From the NCBI GenBank assembly GCA_003978475.1, contig QNZR01000209.1, positions 1 through 8,112 of the forward strand: a DNA stretch of 8,112 nucleotides. The letters are read 5' to 3'. Of this stretch, positions 1-6,412 are shown one piece after another (the first letter of the stretch is position 1; the number at the start of each line of letters is the position of its first letter). Made by a program: the position numbers and the translations under genes. The notes beneath the pieces are model-generated. The model was not told the DNA's origin, ran no database searches, and saw nothing but the letters and a program-made list of their open reading frames with translations. Origin of the DNA: Sulfurimonas sp. GTDB taxonomy: Bacteria; Campylobacterota; Campylobacteria; Campylobacterales; Sulfurimonadaceae.

Positions 1-586
1 CCAGTGAGTGTGCCAACAGTTGTGCTTCAATATATTTTTGGATTTCATGACTCTGGAGAATGCCCAGTGTAATCACCCGGTGGTTACGCGAAGCAAAATG
101 CCGTTTTTTGACAATACGCATGCCTTCATCGTGATGCATCGAGAGTAGAAAGTTGAAAGATCCGGTATCTGAAAGCAGTCGAATAAACTCCAAAATACTC
201 TCATCAAGCAGTTGCGCTTCATCAACAATAATGAGATGATCGGGCTGCTCTTTAAACAGCGAGAGTGCAGCATCCTTGAGCTCGGTGAGTGACGCACTTC
301 GGTGACAGGGTTGTTCTTGAAGCAGAAAATGTAAAAAGGCCTCAGGCGTACGAAACGGATCGGCAGTAAAAAGCGTGCGTTTGTGTGCAAAGTATTGTTT
401 TATGAGGTGTAGCAGATAGGTTTTACCGACACCGGGTGCTCCAAGCAGAAAGAGTAGCGGTGTTTGTCGGGATTCAATACTTTGCATTAGGGAGTTTTTG
501 GCGAACTCGGCACTCATGCTCTCAAAATACTCCTGCGTATCAAAGGTCGTGTCAAAGAGTGCCGAAGCGTCGTGAAAGCTACTCAT
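1..586 (-). CDS. mshM: MshM/ExeA-type AAA ATPase (3' end cut by window edge)
   Basis: An ATPase of the MshM/ExeA (GspA-like) family, cytoplasmic, which in related systems helps assemble or localise the secretin. The ATG at 586-584 gives 195 complete codons before the frame runs off position 1, so the C-terminus is missing. Seen in the translation: Walker A GAPGVGKT at residues 49-56, Walker B LIIVDEAQ at 118-125 with Asp122/Glu123, and a late stretch (about 170-190, VITLGILQSHEIQKYIEAQL) matching the family pattern in which a leucine-rich strand precedes an E-x-x-x-Y-I helix. The usual GQPEL-like motif after the sensor-1 strand is replaced by SMHHDE (149-154). The start overlaps the end of the secretin gene by 8 nt, fitting coupled expression. 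The visible part cannot show whether a membrane segment or peptidoglycan-binding domain follows, as in ExeA. MshM is favoured because of the msh-like neighbours; a generic ExeA-family protein is the alternative. Confidence 0.85.
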   Translation of the reverse strand, partial: MSSFHDASALFDTTFDTQEYFESMSAEFAKNSLMQSIESRQTPLLFLLGAPGVGKTYLLHLIKQYFAHKRTLFTADPFRTPEAFLHFLLQEQPCHRSASLTELKDAALSLFKEQPDHLIIVDEAQLLDESILEFIRLLSDTGSFNFLLSMHHDEGMRIVKKRHFASRNHRVITLGILQSHEIQKYIEAQLLAHSL

Positions 587-2087
587 AATGGGACTCTTCA
601 AGAAGCTGTTCAATATTATCGATGGAAGGAAAATTATTATAATCGATAATTTTAGGGGTTACGACAATAATCAGTTCGGTCTTAAAGCTTTCGGTGCTGG
701 TATGCTGAAAAAGTCCGCCCATAAGAGGAATGGAGCTCAATAGCGGAATGGAAGAATCAATATTTTGTTTCGTGGTTGAGATTAGCCCGCCAATGACAAC
801 ACGGCTGCCGTTTTTGGCTTTAACAATAGAAGAGAGCTGCTTAATCTTGATATCTGGCGGCATAACACGAATGCCCTCAGCATCAACGCCGCTGTTGCGG
901 TTACCATTTAGTGTATCACTCGCATCAAGCTCTTCGCTAATCACGGGGTTGATGCGCAAAATGACAAAACCGTCGTCGGTGATTTCCGGAATAATGTTAA
1001 GAGTCAGTCCAATAAATACCGAGCTCATCAGATAGGTATTGCTTGTAGAAGCACCGACATTGGTGGTACTGACACTGCCACTTTCATAACGATAGTTAAT
1101 CTGGTTACCGACATTAATGACGGCAGGCTGATTGTTCAGCGTTAAAATTTTAGGCGCGGAGAGAACACTGAGATTGCCATATTGGTTTAAAAAATCGATG
1201 AGTCCGTCCATGGAGAACTGATAGCTAAACGAGTAGCTTGATTCTGTGTCAATGTTGTTAAAAAGATTTTTCGTATCGCCTTTGAGTGAGAGATTGAACT
1301 TGCTCCAGTCCACACCGGTACTCTCTTTGTTGCTATAGCGCAACTCAAAAACCTTGGTCTCAAGCATGACTTGTTTATGCAGACGTTTTTTAATAGTGCT
1401 CAAATAGCTGCTGACCCGATCAATCTGACTCTTGGTTCCGGTAATAGTGACTATGCCGGCTTCTCGATTAATGATGGATTTGCTCTCAATTTGCATGTGG
1501 TCACCATCACGCGAAAGAATGGTATCTATTTCATTGTTGAGTTTGTCCCAGAATTCAAACTTGGATTTGGATATGACGGTAGTGTAGTCGGCATTGCTGG
1601 AGTTTTGTCGATTATTGCTGTTTCCGCCGCCTTGAGAGCCGTAACCGCTGCCACCGGAAGTACGGTTGGAAAGAGAAGCGGCTCCGACCGTAATGGTTTT
1701 GGTCGAGTCGGTGGAGTGTTCGGTTAAATTGATGTAATCAATAATAAATGAACGGGTCTTGAGGTACGAAAGCGTTAACACGTTTTTATGCTCATCAAAG
1801 GTATAAAACATGTTGTGCTGGGTAAATAGAAAATTGAAAATATTCTCTAAAGTATAGTCTTTAATGTGGACAAGAAACAGTGGGGTATTGAGTACTTTTT
1901 TTGCCGCCTCGTCGGTGATTCTGACCGAAAAATGACATTCATGTGCTACATTTTCAATAATATCAAGAATACGGACATTACCGCTTTCTCGGGTAACATC
2001 AAACGTAAACAGCGTCTCTTCGCACGAGGGGTTTGAAGCAAAGAGGAGGGTGGTACCCAATAAGAATGATAGAAGCAGCTTTATCAA
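579..2087 (-). CDS. mshL: MshL/PilQ-type secretin, outer-membrane pore
   Basis: Secretin of the GspD/PilQ/MshL family, forming the outer-membrane channel for the pilus or pseudopilus; 502 aa from a TTG start. Residues 1-17 are a signal peptide (IKLLLSFLLGTTLLFA). Residues about 25-110 resemble an STN domain. A Gly/Ser/Asn-rich linker spans 144-168. A secretin N-domain-like region lies around 178-248. The C-terminal secretin barrel (about 250-481) has the signatures VLSAPKILTLNNQPAVINVG (308-327) and IPLLSSIPLMGGLF (447-460), then ELIIVVTPKII (471-481). The start was chosen because TTG (2087-2085) follows a good AAGGA site, begins the signal peptide and overlaps the previous stop as TTGA. The in-frame ATG at 2226-2228 would add 47 residues lacking a signal peptide and overlap the previous gene by 145 nt. 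MshL rather than PilQ is inferred from the short N-terminal region (no AMIN domains) and from context. Confidence 0.93.
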   Translation of the reverse strand: MIKLLLSFLLGTTLLFASNPSCEETLFTFDVTRESGNVRILDIIENVAHECHFSVRITDEAAKKVLNTPLFLVHIKDYTLENIFNFLFTQHNMFYTFDEHKNVLTLSYLKTRSFIIDYINLTEHSTDSTKTITVGAASLSNRTSGGSGYGSQGGGNSNNRQNSSNADYTTVISKSKFEFWDKLNNEIDTILSRDGDHMQIESKSIINREAGIVTITGTKSQIDRVSSYLSTIKKRLHKQVMLETKVFELRYSNKESTGVDWSKFNLSLKGDTKNLFNNIDTESSYSFSYQFSMDGLIDFLNQYGNLSVLSAPKILTLNNQPAVINVGNQINYRYESGSVSTTNVGASTSNTYLMSSVFIGLTLNIIPEITDDGFVILRINPVISEELDASDTLNGNRNSGVDAEGIRVMPPDIKIKQLSSIVKAKNGSRVVIGGLISTTKQNIDSSIPLLSSIPLMGGLFQHTSTESFKTELIIVVTPKIIDYNNFPSIDNIEQLLEESHYE

Positions 2088-2488
2088 TTTTGTTCCTTGG
2101 TCATAATAATACGTTTTCCTGTTTTTATGGGAATGGTCCGTGTTGTTGTGCCCGTTGCGACAACAATATGGTGTGCTTTGACAGCGGTAATGGTATGACC
2201 GTGAATTCGGCTTCCGACTCCGAACCATTTCCCGTCAATCAGGGCACGACGATTTAAAATAGTCTGTACTATAATCGGTCGAATGGATTTTTTTCTAAGG
2301 GGCGGTTGCTGTTTGGTTGCTAAAAGTGGTTTGGCTTTGGCAAAAGGATCATAGAGACGGTAGCTCAGAGTCGGTGATGTTTTTTTCTCATGCTTGAGAG
2401 CATCGATTTTTGCAATAATAGGCGCAATATCAACATCTTTGGCAGTGAGGTTTCCGATGATGAGCAGAACAGACAGTAGGGTTTTCAT
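2084..2488 (-). CDS. mshK: MshK/PilP/GspC-like periplasmic alignment protein
   Basis: Small exported protein of 134 aa. Residues 1-16 form a signal peptide or short anchor (MKTLLSVLLIIGNLTA). A YDPF motif (46-49), common in PilP/GspC/MshK-type proteins just before the folded domain, is followed by a basic Pro/Gln-rich linker (50-70). A compact beta-rich domain spans about 71-128 (TILNRRALIDGKWFGVGSRI, then TITAVKAHHIVV), resembling the homology region of GspC and the PilP beta-sandwich that contacts the secretin N-domains. No lipobox cysteine is present; the protein has no Cys at all. It overlaps the preceding MshJ-like gene by ATGA (2488-2485) and the following secretin by TTGA. Position between an O-like protein and a secretin is the PilP/MshK slot. 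The assignment rests on architecture and position more than on residue conservation. Confidence 0.7.
   Translation of the reverse strand: MKTLLSVLLIIGNLTAKDVDIAPIIAKIDALKHEKKTSPTLSYRLYDPFAKAKPLLATKQQPPLRKKSIRPIIVQTILNRRALIDGKWFGVGSRIHGHTITAVKAHHIVVATGTTTRTIPIKTGKRIIMTKEQN
2093..2098 (-). promoter_or_regulatory. Ribosome binding site fixing the TTG start of the secretin
   Basis: On the minus strand AAGGAA (2098-2093) stands 5 nt before TTG (2087-2085). This is the clearest Shine-Dalgarno sequence among the junctions I inspected. It decides the start of the secretin, which otherwise would be drawn from an upstream ATG deep inside the preceding gene. Confidence 0.7.
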
Positions 2489-3108
2489 AACTCGACTCCA
2501 TAGTGCGAGAGGTTAAAATCACAGTACGTGGCATTGTTCTCGTCAATACCAATAGCAACATGCGTCGTGCGCATCAGTACGTTGAGAGCGTCAATATATT
2601 GCATGAGAGCCACGATGCCGCCAAAAGACCCCTTGCCGGTTACATGTATTTGTGCTTTTTCATGAATATGGGGCATGTAAGGGCGGTCGTGTTTTTTGGA
2701 CGTAATCACATCAATGGCAATGCCGTGTTTGAGAGACTGCCGTAAAATATCTTCGAGAATCTGGGCCGCCCCTTTCTGGTCGTACATAATAAATCCGACC
2801 GATTCAAGTTTGGTCCGTAAAAACTGATTTTTAAAATGCAAATTGGTGAGGTCATCTTCAAGTTGAAGCGCGTCACTGCGACTTTTGGTAATGGCACGTT
2901 GCAGTGATGCAACGCCGCCTTGTCGGAGTTTATGCTCCAGCGAGTTGATGGCACGCTCCTTGGTCACTATGGTTTCATAAAGTGTTTCACCAAAAATATT
3001 CCAGCTCATAAAGACCAGAGCGATGATAATCACGCCATAGATACCAAGCCGTTTGGCAGTCGGCATCTCATCAAGCTGGGATTCCAGTAATTCGAGCTGA
3101 TTGTTCAC
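2485..3108 (-). CDS. mshJ: MshJ/PilO-like inner-membrane protein
   Basis: Bitopic protein of 207 aa: a short cytoplasmic N-terminus (1-20), one membrane helix at about 21-39 (LGIYGVIIIALVFMSWNIF), a coiled-coil-prone periplasmic stretch at about 45-105, and a C-terminal ferredoxin-like domain (about 113-207; GAAQILEDILRQS, then IHVTGKGSFGGIVALMQYID). The phrase G-x-G-S-F-x-x-I-x-x-x-x-x-x-I is the usual PilO/MshJ/GspM pattern of a strand followed by a helix. In related machines it pairs with PilN or GspL to form the periplasmic alignment complex. The start codon is GTG (3108-3106), overlapping the preceding stop as GTGA; minus-strand GGAGA at 3120-3116 supplies a ribosome binding site 7 nt upstream. 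MshJ is chosen over PilO because of the msh-type order I-J-K-L-M. Confidence 0.8.
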   Translation of the reverse strand: MNNQLELLESQLDEMPTAKRLGIYGVIIIALVFMSWNIFGETLYETIVTKERAINSLEHKLRQGGVASLQRAITKSRSDALQLEDDLTNLHFKNQFLRTKLESVGFIMYDQKGAAQILEDILRQSLKHGIAIDVITSKKHDRPYMPHIHEKAQIHVTGKGSFGGIVALMQYIDALNVLMRTTHVAIGIDENNATYCDFNLSHYGVEL

Positions 3109-4583
3109 GGACGTATCTCCACCAGGCTCTCATAGAGGGTGTCGTCACGTTCTATTTTTCTGGTTTCAACGTGTGCGTATCCTTTGGCAATTAACGCTTT
3201 CATAAACTTGGCAATATTGTCCCGATGTTCATAAGCGGTAATGATGTGAATGTTCATCATTGCCGAGCCGTTTTGTTCTAAAAATTTTGAGGAGAGTGTA
3301 AAATCTCTTAGAGCGATATTGACCGCTTTCATCATCTGCTGTCGAGCCAGTTTTTCTGTTTCAAAGCCCTGTAACGCATCGAGCATGTGATCGTACCCGC
3401 GAAGATGCTCGCGCACTACGGCATACTCCTGTTTGAGGGCATCCCGCTTGGAGCGCTCTTGTTTTAATTGGGTACGAAGTTGTTGTGTCCGGCGCTCGGT
3501 ATCGCTGACTTTCGCTTGCAATTGGGTTTCACGTTGCGTTAACGTGTCAATCTCATAGGTGGCATAAATTGGGTAGGAAAGTGCGAGAATCAATGCTGCC
3601 GAGAGCACCATGGCAAACTGCCCTGTATGGGTTTTCAAGATATTGGGTTTGCGCTCGTAAATACTTAAATTAACGAAAGGGTAGCGCTGGTTTAGCCCGC
3701 CTAAAGCATATAGAGCATGGAGGGCATGATGCTTGTTCCCGGGTGCTACCGCATCGAAAACATCAAGAACTTCCTTGGCGGCCGCTTCATACCCATAACT
3801 CTCAAACATGCTTAAAAATCCCGGAATATCAGCACCTTCAAAGTCAATAAAAAACCGGTCAATATGATCAAGTCTAAAAATACCGCGTTTATGACTGATA
3901 GAGTGGGCAATACGCTCTACAATCTTGGAAAGCTCCTCTTGAATGGTATGCATCAGCAAAAATTCATCGGGAGTATAACTGTCGTTCCTGACCCCTTTGG
4001 TCGTTAAAAGTTCACGGGTTTTGGCAACATCAACCCCCAGTTTTTCAGCCAGATCGCTGATGTTGCTAAGGGCACGCGTGGCGATATAACGCCCGTTCTT
4101 GAAGATAACGGCGTAAGCATTAGTCGTATCAAAATGAATAAAGAGATCGTTTTTTTTCTCCAGATGCTCAAAAGCATAGAGGGCGCTGTAGCATAGTGCC
4201 GGCGGAATAATGACATCCAGGAGACGATGTTTTTTGACAAAAGTGTCAAATTGGTGTCGTACACTTGCGATGTCAACGGCATATGACTCAACATAAAGCA
4301 TCTCTTCATGCTCCAGGGGGATGCTTAGCGAATCAATTTTAAAATCGGTTTCCGGGTTGAGACCCCCCTCGTCATACATGCTTATTTCGGCTTGAATGGC
4401 AAGTTTTTCGCTACTGATATTTTGCGGTACTTTAAAGCCGTGAGTACGGATGAGTGAGAGGGGCAGTGCAGCAGCGCTGTAGTAAGCGGAATGTTTTTTC
4501 GTCGGAGCCGCACTAAAGCGATGACCGTCAAAAAGAAGAAGCTCTTCACCGTTGATTAGATAAAGAATAGCATCAGTACTCAT
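3105..4583 (-). CDS. mshI: MshI/GspL-like PilM-PilN fusion protein
   Basis: Cytoplasm-to-periplasm scaffold of 492 aa combining a PilM-type and a PilN-type part. Residues 1 to about 300 look like an actin-like cytoplasmic domain; a phosphate-loop-like strand pair is visible at 147-170 (LFIHFDTTNAYAVIFKNGRY), and LHALYALGGL (288-297) resembles the final helix of PilM. VNLSIYERKP (304-313) resembles the N-terminal INLLPWR-type motif of PilN, here placed directly before the membrane helix at about 322-341. A charged coiled coil runs from about 344 to 398, and a small alpha/beta domain (about 410-490) ends the protein. The ATG at 4583-4581 is preferred over the GTG 6 nt earlier because AAGAG (4593-4589) is spaced properly only for the ATG. 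It follows the only true intergenic gap of the cluster, so it probably opens a second transcription unit. In the family, the PilM part binds the assembly ATPase. Confidence 0.82.
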   Translation of the reverse strand: MSTDAILYLINGEELLLFDGHRFSAAPTKKHSAYYSAAALPLSLIRTHGFKVPQNISSEKLAIQAEISMYDEGGLNPETDFKIDSLSIPLEHEEMLYVESYAVDIASVRHQFDTFVKKHRLLDVIIPPALCYSALYAFEHLEKKNDLFIHFDTTNAYAVIFKNGRYIATRALSNISDLAEKLGVDVAKTRELLTTKGVRNDSYTPDEFLLMHTIQEELSKIVERIAHSISHKRGIFRLDHIDRFFIDFEGADIPGFLSMFESYGYEAAAKEVLDVFDAVAPGNKHHALHALYALGGLNQRYPFVNLSIYERKPNILKTHTGQFAMVLSAALILALSYPIYATYEIDTLTQRETQLQAKVSDTERRTQQLRTQLKQERSKRDALKQEYAVVREHLRGYDHMLDALQGFETEKLARQQMMKAVNIALRDFTLSSKFLEQNGSAMMNIHIITAYEHRDNIAKFMKALIAKGYAHVETRKIERDDTLYESLVEIRP

Positions 4584-4588
4584 CGTCA

Positions 4589-4593
4589 CTCTT
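4589..4593 (-). promoter_or_regulatory. Weak ribosome binding site deciding the MshI start
   Basis: Minus-strand AAGAG (4593-4589) lies 5 nt before the ATG at 4583. The competing in-frame GTG (4589-4587) would directly abut or overlap this site, leaving no spacer. The match to the consensus is only partial. Confidence 0.45.
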
Positions 4594-4620
4594 ATAATTA
4601 ATTTTGTTAATTTGTAATTA

Positions 4621-5079
4621 CTATTGCTTTATTATAGCATATCCGCTCACAGGTTCAATGATAATTGAGTGAGATTTTCCGGAATATGTGAAATTTAGTA
4701 ATTTTTGGGTAGTTAAAAGTGTGGATGCTTGAAAATTATTGTGATGCGGTCGCCCTTTGGCATCAAAGCAGAGGGTACCGTAGTCAAAATCTTCTACATG
4801 TAAATGGTAGTGTGGCGTCGTATTGAGAGCACTGTTATTAAGGGCGTCCTTACGCAACTCGATACATCCGTGGTTATAATCGGGAGTACTCTCTTCTATG
4901 CCAAAACCGTTATGTTCATACCCAATTCCTTTAAAGTGCGCCTCCTGAATTTTGCTTACAATAAAATGGACATCATCGCGCAGGTAATGGGAGCGAAACG
5001 AGGAGCTTCCTATGGCTGCCATGATACCGATAATGGCAATCACTACAATGAGTTCAAGAAGGGTAAAGGCGGTTTTCAT
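4621..5079 (-). CDS. GspH/FimT-like minor prepilin (MshC-like position uncertain)
   Basis: Type IV pilin-like protein of 152 aa. The leader MKTA is followed by the N-methylated-helix signature FTLLELIVVIAIIGIM: Phe at +1, Glu at +5 (residue 9), predicted prepilin-peptidase cut after Ala4. A charged Arg/Asp turn follows (30-36). Then comes a globular domain with two cysteines (Cys72, Cys104), the phrase TLCFDAKGRP (102-111), similar to the IxFxxxG strand of GspH/FimT, and a C-terminal IIIEPVSGYAII (139-150), similar to pilin ends in Campylobacterota. The gene starts with an ATGA overlap with the preceding gene. Its length fits a minor pseudopilin rather than demanding a major pilin, but a low-abundance or even main subunit cannot be excluded, because no other obvious major pilin is in view. 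The last codons contain the candidate promoter for the next genes. Confidence 0.85.
   Translation of the reverse strand: MKTAFTLLELIVVIAIIGIMAAIGSSSFRSHYLRDDVHFIVSKIQEAHFKGIGYEHNGFGIEESTPDYNHGCIELRKDALNNSALNTTPHYHLHVEDFDYGTLCFDAKGRPHHNNFQASTLLTTQKLLNFTYSGKSHSIIIEPVSGYAIIKQ
4631..4658 (-). promoter_or_regulatory. Candidate internal sigma70 promoter for mshI-J-K-L-M
   Basis: Reading the minus strand, TTGAAC (4658-4653) is followed after 16 nt by TATAAT (4636-4631), a perfect -10 hexamer, with TGC directly in front (extended -10). The -35 matches consensus at four of six positions. A start near 4624 would give a leader of about 40 nt that is AT-rich and runs through the 37-nt gap 4620-4584 to the MshI start. 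The element sits in the last codons of the GspH-like gene. It coincides with the one junction in the cluster without a stop/start overlap or direct abutment, which makes it more believable than a chance match. Not tested; no terminator is visible next to it. Confidence 0.55.
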
Positions 5080-5525
5080 GGTTGTTGCAGAGTCCTTCGT
5101 ACCGTAGTTTTCAGCCGCGTGATTCCTTTAGAAGCACTTGAGCGTATCTCAAGGAGTGCCATGCCGTGGCTAAGGGCGCTACCGGGTTTAATGGCATACC
5201 CGAGAGTTGGGCACAGTGCAAGGTCCTGACTGCCTTCTTGAAGGTAGTAACGCGTGATGGTGACATCGGCATGGTAGGTAATGCCGCGTACGGTCACATC
5301 CGGCGGAGAGAAACTACCCAGACAACCGCTGGTACGGTCATGAAAGGCAATGGCAAGCAGTGCCTGCTCGATAGCACTGTTTAAAAAAAGCTCATTTTGT
5401 TCGCTAATGTAGGTATTAGCAACATGTTTGGCACTGATAGAGGCATACTTCAAGACAACGATCATCATACCGCTGATGAGCAGAATCATCATGATGGCTT
5501 GCCAGATTCCCAATGCACGGCGCAT
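5076..5525 (-). CDS. mshP: MshP/GspK/PilX-like minor pilin lacking Glu5
   Basis: Small bitopic protein of 149 aa. Its start MRRALGIWQAIMMILL lines up residue for residue with the prepilin start MRRALTLIEMIF encoded at 6963, so Ala4 would be the cleavage position and the fifth mature residue is Gln9 instead of the conserved Glu. The helix runs from about 7 to 26. The rest is a short globular part with two cysteines (Cys68, Cys105) and a basic C-terminus (SKGITRLKTTVRRTLQQP). Lack of Glu5 is typical of GspK and of MshP/PilX-type proteins that are thought to cap the fibre; this supports the call, although the protein is far shorter than GspK. Its ATG shares one base with the upstream TGA (TGATG at 5527-5523) and its own stop overlaps the next start (ATGA). 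Whether prepilin peptidase really cuts it is unknown. Confidence 0.7.
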   Translation of the reverse strand: MRRALGIWQAIMMILLISGMMIVVLKYASISAKHVANTYISEQNELFLNSAIEQALLAIAFHDRTSGCLGSFSPPDVTVRGITYHADVTITRYYLQEGSQDLALCPTLGYAIKPGSALSHGMALLEIRSSASKGITRLKTTVRRTLQQP

Positions 5526-6412
5526 CAGAATACCACCTTTTGTTTACTAATGCGTACGGCACTTTGGGATCCTCGAATGGAGCGGTTCATGTCAATACTG
5601 AGTATCAGGGCATCGTTCACCGATTCGGCACGAAAGGCACTCACATCTTCGGCAAGAACACTCACATCGCCTACTCCGCCGTCGGCACAGAAGGTTTCGC
5701 CTTTGAACGGACGGTAGTTGTAAAATAAAAAGAGGGTGGTGTCCACATCTTTAAGCAGTGACGTATCGTAAGCACAGTGAGACAAATTACTGACATCGGC
5801 GCCGCGGGCTACGGCATAGGCAGTATTGCTGAGATAATATTTTTCATAAATGAACTGGGGTTGTACGGTATCGGTAATGCTCAGGGTATTGTTACCGATG
5901 TTCACGTCATAACTCAGGCGGCTACTGTTGCCGTGCCAGCCAAAGGCACCGCTACAGGCACTCACGGTTTCATCGGAACCGTCATCGAGTGAGCCGGAGA
6001 AGATCAGGTTAATATTGGTGTTATTGAGCGTGGCGTCAATGGTAGGAGCGGCAAGTGTGGCACTGCTGCGGTTGCTGTCGCCAAGATCAATAAAACCGTC
6101 ATAACGACGCTGTAGCAGCGCATCGTCCATGGTTCCAAGCCACTCTAAAACAGGGCGTGATACCGAAAGATCGGTAATAGGTTCACATGTGTCACCCGGA
6201 GTGTAGCCAATGACACTGTTATTGATGCGGTGATAGAGTATGCTGCCGAGTTGATCCAATACAATTTGAGAACGCAGACTCAGTTCACTGACCGCTTTGG
6301 CTTTGGCGCTGCGAATAAACAGGGCCTGCATTGCTTTAAAGCTTCCCAATGAAAGTACGGCAGCAATGATAATGACAAAGATCATTTCAATCAGGGTAAA
6401 TGCCGGCCTCAT
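5525..6412 (-). CDS. mshO: MshO/GspJ/PilW-like large minor prepilin
   Basis: The largest pilin-like protein here, 295 aa from the ATG at 6412-6410. A leader MRPA, then FTLIEMIFVIIIAAVLSLG with Phe +1 and Glu +5 (residue 9). The rest is a polar, Asn/Ser/Asp-rich globular domain with four cysteines (76, 153, 213, 242), enough for two disulfides. The C-terminal SILAEDVSAF-type phrase (read here as SVLAEDVSAF, 251-260) followed by ALILSIDM (268-275) matches the closing strand pattern of MshO/PilW/GspJ proteins, in which a predicate of the form LxxxVxxF precedes a last beta-strand. The start was placed at the ATG forming an ATGA overlap with the preceding gene (6412-6409); the GTG 6 nt earlier would give a two-residue longer leader and is less likely. 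Size and position between D-like and P-like genes favour MshO. Confidence 0.78.
   Translation of the reverse strand: MRPAFTLIEMIFVIIIAAVLSLGSFKAMQALFIRSAKAKAVSELSLRSQIVLDQLGSILYHRINNSVIGYTPGDTCEPITDLSVSRPVLEWLGTMDDALLQRRYDGFIDLGDSNRSSATLAAPTIDATLNNTNINLIFSGSLDDGSDETVSACSGAFGWHGNSSRLSYDVNIGNNTLSITDTVQPQFIYEKYYLSNTAYAVARGADVSNLSHCAYDTSLLKDVDTTLFLFYNYRPFKGETFCADGGVGDVSVLAEDVSAFRAESVNDALILSIDMNRSIRGSQSAVRISKQKVVF

Noticed and set aside
73..390. Minus-strand open frame of 105 codons.
   Set aside because: It is an out-of-frame reading of the ATPase gene, whose true frame shows intact Walker A and B motifs.
1371..1727. Plus-strand open frame of 118 codons with a GSTVGKR phrase that looks like a P-loop.
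   Set aside because: It is antisense to the secretin; the phrase comes from the complement of the Gly/Ser linker, has the wrong spacing for GxxxxGK[ST], and the frame lacks any other nucleotide-binding feature.
2088..2228. N-terminal extension of the secretin from an in-frame ATG at 2228.
   Set aside because: The extra 47 residues are Cys/His/Tyr-rich noise read out of frame through the MshK-like gene, and would bury the signal peptide; the TTG with its strong ribosome binding site is better.
4639..4650. Minus-strand TGTGAGCGGATA within the promoter spacer matches the left part of the E. coli lac operator.
   Set aside because: These bases encode conserved-looking C-terminal codons of the GspH-like pilin (PVSGYA), the right half of the operator is absent, and no LacI-type regulator is in the window; it is most likely chance.
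4804..5229. Plus-strand open frame of 141 codons.
   Set aside because: It runs antisense across two pilin-like genes with clear prepilin starts and coupled junctions; its translation shows no recognisable fold.
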